DNA of 64,000 nt from Salinithrix halophila (GCF_042650125.1 NZ_JBHSAP010000009.1:682001-746000), one strand, 5' to 3'; shown: positions 26,138-35,540, counted from the stretch's first letter. Program-made: numbers and translations. The notes: generated by a model not told the origin, from the letters alone.

Positions 26138-26187
26138 GGCTCTTTCCTTTTTTATATATTTTCAATTTATAGTAATTTAGATTTGGC

Positions 26188-26220
26188 AAAAAACAGGTGC
26201 CCATACTGAACACCTGTTTT
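26188..26220 (-). terminator. Terminator of secreted paralogue 1
   Basis: The stem AACAGGTGTTC...AACACCTGTT with T-rich tail; nearly the same as the one at 25328-25358. Confidence 0.85.
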
Positions 26221-26226
26221 AACTTC

Positions 26227-26985
26227 TTATTTAATCCCCTGCTTGATCAGATTACTGGAAATGTTCGTGATTCTACCTTCTTTTTGGTCATCGATCGCTT
26301 TTCGCAGCTCGCTGTCATACTCGACAACACCCCTAATATGTTCATCCGTGGGCTCGAAAATATCCATTTCCACAATTTTATGTTTAAACGGTCGGTTGGT
26401 CTGGTGGGGATGATTATTCCCATCCCACAGTTTATATTTCACCTTATAATGTTTGAAACGGGCAAAGTTAGTCAAGGCCGCTAGCTTGTATTCCGCCATA
26501 TTTAGGTTATGAATCTTTTCTATTTTCCCTGGCAAAGTCGTTTCTATACTTTCAGAAATTGTTGTTTTTTCTGTATACTCCCCGACAAATTTGAGATTAA
26601 TGACATCTTTGATGTTTAAGCCTGCCTCGCCGCCGGTTTTCCACGCCATCTCAGCAGTAGTTGATTTGGTAATTTTATATTCTTTCGCTCGTTGGAACTC
26701 GGACATATATTCCGTAAAACGAAAAACATCATTCACATAGGTTCTTTCCATCATCCGGGCGCAATTGGTGAAATAGTTTTCCTTCGCACTTTGATCCCCT
26801 TGGAGAGCAGAGCTGTCACAATTTCCCCTGCCAAAGAAAAAACCTAAGTCAGGATCATTGGCAGGCGTGTCATTGGGATCGGATATCCATCCATCCGCCG
26901 CATACGTAGACGCAGGGGTGAATAAAAACATCGATACGAGACAAAGTACCAACGCCGTTGAAAATAGCACACCTTGCTTTCTCAT
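26227..26985 (-). CDS. Secreted protein of unknown function, paralogue 1
   Basis: A 252-aa protein of the same length as the downstream copy and nearly the same sequence, with signal peptide ending STYA. Differences cluster in the Thr-rich middle (TTISESIETTLPGK against TTSSEGIETLLPGK) and in GFFFGRG against GWFYGRG. Each copy has its own terminator, so the duplication included the whole unit (848-bp period). Start at ATG 26985 behind GGAGAG. Function unknown. Confidence 0.8.
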   Translation of the reverse strand: MRKQGVLFSTALVLCLVSMFLFTPASTYAADGWISDPNDTPANDPDLGFFFGRGNCDSSALQGDQSAKENYFTNCARMMERTYVNDVFRFTEYMSEFQRAKEYKITKSTTAEMAWKTGGEAGLNIKDVINLKFVGEYTEKTTISESIETTLPGKIEKIHNLNMAEYKLAALTNFARFKHYKVKYKLWDGNNHPHQTNRPFKHKIVEMDIFEPTDEHIRGVVEYDSELRKAIDDQKEGRITNISSNLIKQGIK

Positions 26986-27314
26986 GGCTCTCTCCTTTGT
27001 TTTGTCATAGAAAGTGTACTCATTAAGCCGATATACCCTTTGATCGCCCTTCTTGTTTGCCTCCCCCCATTCTTCATTTTAGTAGACTTTCTATTTAAAA
27101 CAATTGCATAATAATCCACCCAAATCAATGGATTTTTCCTTACACCTACCTTACATTTGCGTAAGGTTTAAAGGGGTCGGTGGAGGCGCTCGATACGGAT
27201 ACCCATCCGTAAAGGCTTCCTAAACTAAACCCGCCTTTTTAAATAACCGTATTTCCTTGGACAAAGAGTGGAGTGTATAATGGCTTCATCTGCAAAGAAA
27301 TGAGGAATGAATAA
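26986..27314. promoter_or_regulatory. Divergent intergenic region with a palindrome
   Basis: No gene is seen. A palindrome ACCTTAC-ATTTGC-GTAAGGT lies at 27148-27167, preceded by another CCTTAC, a plausible operator between the secreted-protein genes and the DUF975 gene. A TATAAT-like box lies near 27276. Confidence 0.4.
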
Positions 27315-27932
27315 GTGGTCTTAAAGGAGATTCGGCGATCAGCAAGGGAATCACTGGTTGGAAAATGGGGATCAGCAATCGGCAGTGTACTGATCGTATT
27401 TGCCTTAGCTTTTTTCCTCCCCGGGATATTCTTTTACGAGGATACCCCGAGAAATGATGCGTTGATGACGATTTGGTTGATTTTGGTCTATAGCCCCTTC
27501 GTTTTGGGATTAGCGCGGGTTTTCTTGCATATCGCGCGGAATCAAACGCCAAAGGGTGCCCTTTTTTCCTACTTGACCAATGGGCAACGGTATCTCAAAA
27601 GTGTTTGGTTCTATGTCTTGCAGTCGATTTATCTGTTTTTGTGGACCTTACTGCTGGTGATCCCCGGGATTATCAAAGGGTACTCTTATGCGATGACCAG
27701 TTATATTCTAGTGGACCATCCGGAGTACTCCGTGAATCAGGCGATTACCAAAAGTCGTGAGCTCATGAACGGGTACAAATGGAAACTGTTTCTCCTTCAA
27801 CTGAGCTTTATCGGCTGGTTCTTTTTATCTCTCCTCACTTTCGGGATCGGGTTTATTTGGCTGGCCCCCTACTATCAGGCGGCAGGCGCCCAATTCTACT
27901 TGACGATTACGGGAAAGAGGGAGACAGCCTAG
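27315..27932 (+). CDS. DUF975 family integral membrane protein
   Basis: A 205-aa protein with about five hydrophobic segments. It has the family features EIRRSARESLVGKWGSAIG at the N-terminus, GIIKGYSYAMTSYILVDHP (about residues 118-136) and ITKSRELMNGYKWKLF (about 143-158). Function of DUF975 proteins is not known. Starts with GTG behind TGAGGAATG and ends before a strong terminator. Confidence 0.85.
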   Translation: MVLKEIRRSARESLVGKWGSAIGSVLIVFALAFFLPGIFFYEDTPRNDALMTIWLILVYSPFVLGLARVFLHIARNQTPKGALFSYLTNGQRYLKSVWFYVLQSIYLFLWTLLLVIPGIIKGYSYAMTSYILVDHPEYSVNQAITKSRELMNGYKWKLFLLQLSFIGWFFLSLLTFGIGFIWLAPYYQAAGAQFYLTITGKRETA

Positions 27933-27956
27933 GGCTGACACAGCTCGCAACTGATA

Positions 27957-28002
27957 AAAACACAGGCCTCAACCGGTGAATCGGTTGAGGCCTGTGTTTT
28001 TT
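27957..28002 (+). terminator. Strong terminator after the DUF975 gene
   Basis: A long perfect stem ACACAGGCCTCAACCG/CGGTTGAGGCCTGTGT with a six-T tail. Confidence 0.9.
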
Positions 28003-28102
28003 GTGATGGGAGGTGGTTGAATACGAATAGATGGGGCTTAAACTGCTATAATGACTGGAGTGTTCCAACTCTTTAAAAATCAAAAAAGCCAGGTGATCCT
28101 CC

Positions 28103-28813
28103 TTGCGTCGTTCATTAACTATGTGGATAGCAATCCTAACCTTCCTATTCATCCTCGGTTTTTTGGAGTTCACGGGGGTGATATGGCACAACGATTGGTT
28201 TGCTCGAAAGTATGAAATTAAAGGGCTGGATGTTTCTCATCATCAAGGTGAGATTGATTAGAAAACGGTTCAAGAAACCAACGACTTCCCCTTTGTGTAC
28301 ATGAAAGCGACCGAGGGGCACGATTTCGTGGATCACCGCTTTGAAACCAACTGGAGAGAAGCACAAGCAGAGGGTTTCCTCACTGGGGCTTATCATTTCT
28401 TTTCGATGAGAAGTTCAGGGAACGAACAAGCAGAAAACTTTATTCAAACCGTACCGAAACAGCTAGACATCCTACCGCCGGTCATCGACATTGAGATCCA
28501 TTTAAATCATGATCCAAAGCAAGTCAGACAGGAATTGCGGAAACTCGCTCTAAAAATGGAAGAATATTATGAGAAGAAACCCATCCTCTACGTGACGTAT
28601 GATACCTATGAACGCTATGTAAAAGGTCATTTCACGAAATATGATCTCTGGATCCGAGACATCTATAAGCCTCCAACCTTGGAGAACCGTAGTTGGCTAC
28701 TTTGGCAATACAGTAACCGCGGGAGAATCGACGGAATTGATGGCTATGTCGATATCAACGCCTTCTACGGAAATAGAGAAGCTTTCAATCGAAAATTTCA
28801 CAGGGATCACTGA
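28103..28813 (+). pseudogene. GH25 lysozyme gene with one in-frame stop
   Basis: Read from TTG 28103 (AGGTGATCC upstream), the frame gives a membrane anchor (MWIAILTFLFILGFLEF), then GLDVSHHQGEID, a TAG at 28259-28261, and continues with FPFVYMKATEGHDFVDHRF to the natural end. The stop replaces the Trp that normally follows GEID (TGG to TAG). The catalytic Asp/Glu in PPVIDIEI and the WQYS motif are intact. It is otherwise a full-length GH25 muramidase; the mutation is recent or is suppressed. Confidence 0.85.
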
Positions 28814-28840
28814 CTACAACCAAACGAAGGGGCTACATCA

Positions 28841-29518
28841 TTGGAACCAAAGCATAGCCACCCATGGAAGTTAAACGAATCGGAAGCGATAAGGCTTCAG
28901 AAAGAATGGGCCTCTAAAGTGATCAAGGAAGACCAACTAAACGATGTACAGTACGTGGCCGGTGTCGATGTTGCTTATGATCCGCATTCGGAGAAACTAT
29001 GTGCTGCGGTGGTCGTCCTCGATACCGAATCCCTTCAAATTGTCGAAACCGCAATCGCAGATGATCAGGGACACTTTCCTTATATCCCCGGTCTGTTTTC
29101 ATTCCGGGAAATCCCACCTATCACGCAAGCTTTAAAGAAGCTCAACACCACCCCTGATCTCATCGTTTGCGATGGCCAAGGGATCGCACATCCAAGGCGA
29201 TTTGGCTTAGCCAGCCACTTAGGTGTGTTGTTTGATGTGCCGACGATTGGCTGTGGAAAAACCAAGCTCATTGGCGAAGCAAAGGAACCCGGAAAAACCA
29301 GGGGCGACTATGCACCCCTGGTCGATGACGGTGAAGTGATCGGCAACGTCTTGCGAACGCAGGACCGCGTCAAACCGATCTACATTTCCATCGGTCATCG
29401 CATATCCTTATCAACAGCTTGTGATTGGATAATCAAGCTGTCTCCCCGCTACCGCTTGCCTGAGACCACCCGGCAAGTAGATCAAGTGGTCCGCAGAGCT
29501 TTGGCCGGTTTACGGTAA
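28841..29518 (+). CDS. nfi: Endonuclease V
   Basis: Deaminated-base repair endonuclease cutting near deoxyinosine. The 225-aa protein has the family motifs VAGVDVAYD (catalytic Asp, about residues 39-47), CDGQGIAHPRRFGLASHLGV (about 109-128) and the C-terminal YISIGHRISLSTA. Length is normal. Starts with TTG at 28841 behind AAGGGG, 25 bp after the lysozyme frame, so the two may have formed an operon. Convergent with the barstar remnant, with a small 3' overlap. Confidence 0.92.
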   Translation: MEPKHSHPWKLNESEAIRLQKEWASKVIKEDQLNDVQYVAGVDVAYDPHSEKLCAAVVVLDTESLQIVETAIADDQGHFPYIPGLFSFREIPPITQALKKLNTTPDLIVCDGQGIAHPRRFGLASHLGVLFDVPTIGCGKTKLIGEAKEPGKTRGDYAPLVDDGEVIGNVLRTQDRVKPIYISIGHRISLSTACDWIIKLSPRYRLPETTRQVDQVVRRALAGLR

Positions 29519-29783
29519 AGGCTTTTTGTCTTCAAATATCAAACGACCCTCCAGCTCACGTTCAGCTTCTTCGAATAATTGTTTGAATTTCTCAGCATAC
29601 TCCCCTAAGGTGTCTTTTGATTCGCTGAAATTTACCCATTCGATTTTTAACGGTAAGTCGACACAGCCATAAAGCGTCTAGGTTTCTACCATAGTAATCT
29701 GGTAGCTGCAACTCTCTAGTCAATATGTCATGCAATTGCTCGACACCCTTTATCTCTCTTCCATCCAACAACAATCTTTTCAT
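29510..29783 (-). pseudogene. Barstar-family gene, frameshifted
   Basis: From ATG 29783 the frame reads MKRLLLDGREIKGVEQLHDI, LPDYYGRNLDALW, the barstar signature. After ALW the homologous reading jumps to another frame: VDLPLKIEWVNFSESKDTLG and onward to a stop at 29510. About 17-20 bp that would encode the usual DCLTG-type loop seem missing. Barstar inhibits barnase-type RNases; no barnase gene is next to it. Overlaps the end of nfi by a few bases. Confidence 0.8.
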
Positions 29784-29855
29784 TGACAAACACTCCAACA
29801 TTTATAGTCTACCAATGGACGCTGAAAACACATGTTTTTTCCTCATATTAGAAGG

Positions 29856-30032
29856 TTACTTTCTAGGTGGCCCAATCCTTTCCCAAGTACGATTTGATTC
29901 TTGTGTAGGTGGTAAACGATCATCTCCTGGCTCTATGGTTACCTGTCGAGGGTTCAAAATCTTTTCCCCTCCGGGGCCTCTCTCTTCGTATTCGCCTGGA
30001 TGGTTCGGTTTTTCTCCGGGCTTTTGGCTCAT
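29856..30032 (-). CDS. YjzC-like small protein
   Basis: A 58-aa hydrophilic protein, MSQKPGEKPNHPGEYEERG start, then NPRQVTIEPGDDRLPPT and RTWERIG. The order PGE-PG-Y, NP-V, PGD-LPP-T, W resembles the YjzC family of Bacillus. Function unknown. AAAGGAGGT lies at ideal spacing before ATG 30032; the frame extends upstream to 30260 but without a ribosome site. Confidence 0.7.
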   Translation of the reverse strand: MSQKPGEKPNHPGEYEERGPGGEKILNPRQVTIEPGDDRLPPTQESNRTWERIGPPRK

Positions 30033-30112
30033 ACGGATACCTCCTTTTAAAAGATGTCCTACCTTGTTGTTCGTTCGTTGGCAACATATATTTTTGTCCC
30101 TATCCAAGGCGA

Positions 30113-30142
30113 AAATCCGCTCCCACAAAAGGAGCGGATTTT
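30113..30142. terminator. Symmetrical terminator hairpin
   Basis: The stem AAAATCCGCTCC/GGAGCGGATTTT works on both strands. On the minus strand it would end the toxin-like remnant upstream. Confidence 0.7.
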
Positions 30143-30149
30143 TCATGGC

Positions 30150-30292
30150 TTTATATAGACGATTTGTTCTGAGTGATCCACTTTGTAAACGGGTCGATAT
30201 GTACCGATTCGGAAGAAGTTCATTGAATGAATGGCATTCCTTTATCAGGCAATTCATCAATATACCTTTCCATTTTTCGAAATATCATTTGT
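30150..30292 (-). pseudogene. Remnant of a RelE/ParE-like toxin gene
   Basis: In one frame the minus strand reads RIGTYRPVYKVDHSEQIVYI, which looks like the C-terminal core of RelE/ParE-type toxins (RxGxYR-Y). It is preceded, in another frame, by MERYIDELPDKGMPFIQ and a stop. No complete gene is present. Low confidence in family, fair confidence that it is a broken coding sequence. Confidence 0.4.
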
Positions 30293-30398
30293 GAAGAGAC
30301 ATGTTAATTAATCCCGGCATACAAGTTACCATCTTTTCGATCTTTTGGCCGGAAAGAGGCTTCGATGTCGTTCTATAGTGATTATTGCTAGTAGGAAT

Positions 30399-30806
30399 TT
30401 AAAAGTGATAATTTTCCAAGACATCAATTTTGTTTGCATTCAGTACATCAGCTACATAAATAACTGTTTCAACTGTGTAAGGGTGGCCATGAACTTGTAA
30501 TTCAAGGTATAAAATGTTATTCTCTACCCAATAACTCCACCAATTCCATGGACGGTTATCCATTGCGTATAACCAGGAATCTAACTCCCAAACATCCTCC
30601 GAGTAATTAATATTAGAATCAGAAAACTGAACAAACCATTTTGGCAAAGTAACCTTCCAAAATTCTAGAGTTAAATCACCTTCGCTAATTTTCCCCTTTT
30701 TCACCTTATCATTGACTTGAAAGTATCTATCAAACAAACTTAAAAAACGTTTTTTCCTTTCTTCAAATACACATTTGTCAAACTCCAACTTTATTGTTAT
30801 TCCCAT
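30399..30806 (-). CDS. Hypothetical protein, possible Rhs immunity gene
   Basis: A 135-aa acidic soluble protein, Trp-rich in the middle (WELDSWLYAMDNRPWNWW), ending VLENYHF. Base composition is clearly more AT-rich than the core genome. It lies at the distal end of the Rhs tip/immunity array on the same strand, the usual place for immunity genes. No family recognised; the immunity role is inferred from position only. Confidence 0.55.
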   Translation of the reverse strand: MGITIKLEFDKCVFEERKKRFLSLFDRYFQVNDKVKKGKISEGDLTLEFWKVTLPKWFVQFSDSNINYSEDVWELDSWLYAMDNRPWNWWSYWVENNILYLELQVHGHPYTVETVIYVADVLNANKIDVLENYHF

Positions 30807-30961
30807 CTTTGCTTGACTCTTTACGTTTTGGTTTTCATGAAAGCTTCTATAGTCATCTATAAGTTAACCCCCCAAGAAAACTAGTTATTTTGACAACAAA
30901 TACCCTTCTGTTTAATGAGCAAAAGTTGCATTGGTTAATTCGTTGTGTATCACTCCTTAAA

Positions 30962-31975
30962 CTAATCCATCGAGTTTTTTCCTAACTTCTTGGTCAATGA
31001 GATCAGAAACAAAAGCATGGCCGCCCAGAACAGAAGGTCCATCATCCATTCAAACACGAAATACATCCAATCCTTTTCATAAAGAAGTCGAAGTAAATTA
31101 GATCGCGGGGACATGAGGTGTGCCCAAACCAGTATTATATATTTGATTCCAAATAAGAAAGTACTGGAGGTCAGAGCCCAGAATCCAATGTTCGTTAATG
31201 ACGACACCTTCTCTTCCGAACGAAATAGGAACATAAGAGCCAATACAAAATAGAGTAATATTACGAATTGAAAACCCAGTAAAGTATTGAATTCAATGGG
31301 GATAAATGCAAGCCTTATATCAAATTCATACGGAGGTTCCGATTTTGAATACAGGAACACCAAAGACAAAGAGTAAATCCCAAGCAGATAAATGGATAAT
31401 GACAGAAAACCAAATCCAAGCGTTCGTCGGTTCACGTTTATCCTCTTTTCTTTTTTAAGATATCCTTCTCCAAAAAATTCGTTGAAATAATCCCTACCGT
31501 TAACAACCCAATATCTTTCAGCTTCAGGAACCTCTCTTAAAAAATTATTCTCTATTCCTAACCAACCTTCTGGTACATAATGTTCAAAGGAAGCAGGCTC
31601 AGTAAACATGGATATTAACCTTTTTGTGTCAAAGTCTACAAATAGCGAAGGGCTTAAATCCATCATTTCTTCTAAATCATTTGTTGTCTCACAAACCTCT
31701 TTTACCATTTTTGACATACTATGAGTATCAACTTGATGTTTTCCTATATAATTCAAAAAAACACCCGCTGTTTCTTCATTTACAATGCCTATGTTAAACC
31801 GACCAGAGAAATCATAAAGATCAATTTTATGGCCCTTTTTTATAAATTCTTCCCCTAGCTTAATCTGATCTAAAAACCAATAACCTTTATCAGTTATATA
31901 CCAGCTCCATCTTTTTTTATATGTTACTCCAACAATAATTTCTTGAGGAAACACTGGCTTTTCCATAATACTCAT
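30962..31975 (-). CDS. Membrane protein, possible immunity gene for the short Rhs tip
   Basis: A 337-aa protein: an N-terminal soluble half (residues about 1-180), then about four hydrophobic segments in the second half (FGFLSLSIYLLGIYSLSLVF, TLLGFQFVILLYFVLALMF, two more). AT-rich. It directly follows the displaced short Rhs tip on the same strand, with a hairpin between them. No known family recognised. A membrane immunity protein would suit a toxin acting at or crossing the membrane, but this is inference. Confidence 0.6.
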   Translation of the reverse strand: MSIMEKPVFPQEIIVGVTYKKRWSWYITDKGYWFLDQIKLGEEFIKKGHKIDLYDFSGRFNIGIVNEETAGVFLNYIGKHQVDTHSMSKMVKEVCETTNDLEEMMDLSPSLFVDFDTKRLISMFTEPASFEHYVPEGWLGIENNFLREVPEAERYWVVNGRDYFNEFFGEGYLKKEKRINVNRRTLGFGFLSLSIYLLGIYSLSLVFLYSKSEPPYEFDIRLAFIPIEFNTLLGFQFVILLYFVLALMFLFRSEEKVSSLTNIGFWALTSSTFLFGIKYIILVWAHLMSPRSNLLRLLYEKDWMYFVFEWMMDLLFWAAMLLFLISLTKKLGKNSMD

Positions 31976-31986
31976 CCTTTCTTTAT

Positions 31987-32029
31987 GAAAAGGGGTCTAT
32001 CCTTTTCTAAGAAAAGTAGACCCCTTTTT
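31987..32029. terminator. Hairpin between short tip and membrane gene
   Basis: The stem AAAAGGGGTCTA/TAGACCCCTTTT, T-rich on both sides. Confidence 0.75.
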
Positions 32030-32061
32030 GCGATTTATCTTATTCTTCCATTAACACTATA

Positions 32062-32820
32062 TTATTCTATCCACTTAGCCCAAGGTGGTGGTAATTCAAA
32101 TGATTCCCCAGGTGTCGTTTCGTCAACTATTTTAGGTGCTGCTCCACCTTGATTCAATGGATTAGTTTTGGAATTTCCTTGCGGAATAGCATACTCTCTA
32201 ATCATATCATCAAACCACTTAGGAATATCCCATTCAAAAATCTGATCATTTCCACCACGTTTAGCCTTAAAGTACTCAGCATGTTCAGTGGTACCAGTAC
32301 TGATATTTAGATTCGCCTTTTCGATGTAGTGCCCATCCACCTCAACACCAGATATGGGGTTCCCACCAGCAAACGCATACCGGTTCATGGGTCCATGGAC
32401 AGGTTCATATCCGCCAGAGCCCCGTTGTACATATCCCGGGTCAGGAAGCGGTTGTTGCCGGGGTCATAGTCCCTAAAGCCCATGTCGTACTTCCCGGTGG
32501 ATGGATCCCAGCGTTTGCTGTTGAACTGGTAGACGTTGTAGGGCTCTTTCGTCGGGTCCTGGGCGTCGGGCTTATCCACCCCGGTGAACTCGTCCTCATC
32601 GTTCTTCCCATAGGCGGTGTAGCCGTAGGTGGCACGGCTGTCGCCATTTTCGTCGGTGAGGACTTCCACGTCGGTGTGGGGATTGTAGCCGTAGTGAGTC
32701 TTCCTTCGTCCCGTCGCTGTTGTGTTTCACCATCGACAGGCGTTCGCCCCAGGGGCTGTAGTGGTAAGACTTCTGGATCTCGCCGGCTACATCCTAACGG
32801 TTCCGATCATAGTTGGAGAT
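32062..32820 (-). pseudogene. Displaced Rhs tip cassette C (frameshifted core plus short toxin tip)
   Basis: The region 32332-32794 is homologous to the Rhs core end (EVLTDENGDSRATYGYTAYG, RDYDPGNNRFLTRDMYNGA). It has a 2-nt loss near 32690 and a shorter, altered stretch near 32385-32400 that breaks the frame before MNRYAFAGGNPIS. After the DGH boundary follows a unique 88-aa tip (YIEKANLNISTG, PKWFDDMIREYAIPQG, NPLNQGGAAPKIVDETTPGE, PPPWAKWIE). No start signal is present, so it is a silent tip that could act only after recombination into the intact gene. Confidence 0.8.
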
Positions 32821-32914
32821 AAGGCGTTATAAAAAAGGCGGTTACCTTTTTAATCATCAGATAACCGTCCACTTAAAACTATGTTATTTTTCCGATTTTA
32901 TATCTTTAACGTAG

Positions 32915-33397
32915 TCAATCGCTTTTTTTAAAAAACTCCGGATCAACCTTTTTTCCCCACCCCCCACAATCGGTGACTGGGGATTTTAAAAATGGAGATA
33001 TATCGGGCACTGGAATATTGTTTTTCGTTAATATCTTCCCTACTTCCAGCGTAGGTTCCAGCGTTAATTCAGAAATAAAAGCCCCCGCATCATTCCATAT
33101 TCCAATATGAATAACTTCATCTAGTAATGTTGTTAAGTCCTCTTGCTGCGATAAAGGAAGATAGCTGTACCCGAAATGTTTGGCATTTAGGGTGGGGTCA
33201 TCATCGTCTGGTAACAGGTTTGTAACCCTTACGTCCCAATCGCTATTATCTTTCATGAATGTCCACAATTCTTGGATAAAGTGATCCATTACATCGTTTT
33301 TAACCTTCCATTCCTCGCAAACCTTTTCTAAACAAGTGATGCCGAACGCCACACGCCCTCGAATCGATACAGTTGATAAAACTTTTGCGTAATCCAT
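32915..33397 (-). CDS. Probable immunity protein to the YwqJ-type tip
   Basis: A 160-aa acidic soluble protein (MDYAKVLSTVSIRGRVAFGI, LPDDDDPTLNAKHFGYSYLP), lying 63 bp behind the displaced deaminase tip on the same strand. No family recognised for certain. Position directly after a toxin tip is the main evidence for immunity. It is followed by a hairpin (near 32838-32870) resembling the one that precedes it. Confidence 0.65.
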   Translation of the reverse strand: MDYAKVLSTVSIRGRVAFGITCLEKVCEEWKVKNDVMDHFIQELWTFMKDNSDWDVRVTNLLPDDDDPTLNAKHFGYSYLPLSQQEDLTTLLDEVIHIGIWNDAGAFISELTLEPTLEVGKILTKNNIPVPDISPFLKSPVTDCGGWGKKVDPEFFKKSD

Positions 33398-33419
33398 GTT
33401 TCCCCTCCATTATTAAAGA

Positions 33420-33452
33420 AAAGCGGTTACCTAAGCAGATAACCGCTTTTTT
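33420..33452 (-). terminator. Terminator after Rhs tip cassette B
   Basis: The stem AAGCGGTTA/TAACCGCTT with T-rich tails. A related sequence (GGCGGTTACC...GATAACCGTCC) recurs at 32838-32872 after the next gene. Confidence 0.7.
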
Positions 33453-33460
33453 CTTTTTTA

Positions 33461-35449
33461 TTACTCAGAAATAATATTGAATCTGGATGAAGGTACTGTA
33501 ACTTGACAGTTGGCACACCTTGGAAATGGCGTAGGAGAAGGTTTTCTAAATACTTCGGTATACACATCCAGATTAACTGAGTTTGCTCCATCCAATAACG
33601 CAGCATTACAAGCCCTAAATTCTGCACAGTTACTAGGCGGTTTCCCGTGATCCGCACCAGGAGCTAAGTTAATTCTTTCAGCCAGACTAGAATGAATTTC
33701 ATCAGGTTCGTCAAGGTATCTTCCACTTACTTTAGTCCAATATTGACCTGTTGTTCGATCTACTGCCGTTGATACAGCTCCTATCTTGCTATATTTCCGT
33801 TTAGACAGCTCCCCTTTTAACTGTTCTCTTTTAGCCTGGTTTGCCCTAATTGCAATGGCTCTACTATCCCCATTACCCCTAGCAAAAAATTGCAAATCCA
33901 TTTTAAGGGATCCGCTATATTTGCTTTCCTTGGCTACGGCAGAAGAACCACGAATAGCTGATTTGGCTCCGCTAACACCCGCTTTGATCCCTTTTCCGGC
34001 AAGCCCTAAGATCTTCCCGCCGAAAACATCCAATGCGGTCCAAGCAACCGCCTCAGCATACTCTCCTCCCGATACCTCTTCACCCGAACTATAGTCCTCT
34101 CCAGTAAGGGTGGTATAAATATCTCCAAATAAGGTGCTAAATTCTTGCTCGGCAGATTCGGTCGTACTTTGTTGTTCCGTTTGTGAATTCCAATGCCCAT
34201 CCAACTCTACCATGGAAATCGGATTCCCGCCAGCAAAGGCATACCGGTTCATGGTCCAGGGGTTCGTCCCCAGATTCATATCCGCCATCGCCCCGTTGTA
34301 CATATCCCGGGTCAGGAAGCGGTTGTTACCGGGGTCATAGTCCCTAAAGCCCATGTCGTACTTCCCGGTGGATGGATCCCAGCGTTTGCTGTTGAACCGG
34401 TAGACGTTGTAGGGCTCTTTCGTCGGGTCCTGGGCGTCGGGCTTATCCACCCCGGTGAACTCGTCCTCGTCGTTCTTTCCGTAGGCAGTGTAGCCGTAGG
34501 TGGCACGACTGTCGCCGTTCTCGTCGGTGAGGACTTCCACGTCGGTGTGGGGGTTGTAGCCGTAGTAGGAGTCTTCCTTCGTCCCGTCGCTGTTGTGTTT
34601 TACCATCGACAGGCGCTCGCCCCAGGGGCTGTAGTGGTAAGACTTCTGGATTTCTCCGGCTACATCCTCGGAGATTACTTCTCCACTGAGACCGAGGTAG
34701 TTCAGGTTCGTGGTTTTGGTGCCTTCGGTGCGGCTGGTGGTGCGGTCCATCGGGTCGTAGGTGTAGCTGGTTTTCTTCGTCGACCCATCGTCTTGCAGTT
34801 TACTGTGTTCCGTCACCCGGTCGAAGCCGTCGTAGGTGTACTTCTCGATCTGCTTCCCGGCGGCGGTAACGCTGTTCAGGCGACCGAAAGGATCGTAGTT
34901 GTAGGTGGCCGTGGTGCTCCCAGTAGTGGCGGTCAGGAGACGGTTCCGGTCGTAATTGTACGTGGTCGTCGTACCCTCTACCGTCTGCTGGATCACGTTG
35001 CCGTTGGCGTCGTGTTCGTAGGTTTCGATCTTGGCGTTGTCGCCGGTTTTCTCGTATTTCGTCACCCGGTCCCGAGGGTCATAGGTGTAGGTCAGGGTGC
35101 TGTTGATCAGGGCCTGGGTGTCGGCGTTCCGTTGTTGCAGGACGTCCTTGACCCGGTGGCCGTTCGCGTTGTAATCGATCGTGTGCTCGTTGATGAGCGT
35201 GCCGTTGGACTTTTTCTCCACCTGGTGCTTTAAGAGACCATCCAGGTAGTAGGTGTAGTCGACGGTGTTGCCGTTCTCCTTGGTTTCCTTCAGTTTCTGT
35301 CCCCTCGGGGTGTAGGTGAAGGAGGTGGTCTTCGGATTGGCATCCGTCGGGGACTCTTTGTTGATCACCTGGCTCACCAAGCCCCGCACGTTGTAGGTGT
35401 ATTCGCTCACCTCATCGTCGTGGGTGCGGGCTTTCGGGTTCCCGTTGGC
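33461..35449 (-). pseudogene. Displaced Rhs core with YwqJ-type deaminase tip (cassette B)
   Basis: An open frame without secretion signal. It begins inside the Rhs sequence at ANGNPKARTHDDE and runs through YD repeats and the Rhs-associated core to DGH (34193). A unique 243-aa tip follows, with a membrane-like stretch and a deaminase motif: SNCAEFRACNAALLDG and PRCANCQ (zinc ligands and catalytic Glu). This matches the YwqJ-type nucleic-acid deaminase toxins. The frame extends to GTG 35494 but no ribosome site exists there, so it is probably a silent tip module. Immunity gene follows. Confidence 0.8.
34193..35449 (-). repeat. Rhs core direct repeat, copy B
   Basis: 1257 bp that align without net gaps to 36601-37857 in the intact Rhs gene (constant offset 2408) and are nearly identical. 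Homology stops at the DGH codon on one side and at the ANGN codons on the other. A third, shorter and damaged copy is at 32332-32794. Confidence 0.92.
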
Positions 35450-35540
35450 GTTGTTAAAGAATAACACTCTTTCCTTGACCGGAAACAATACCACAATGCT
35501 ATAATAAAGATAAAAGAAGTAAGCCGTAGGAGGTTATTTC

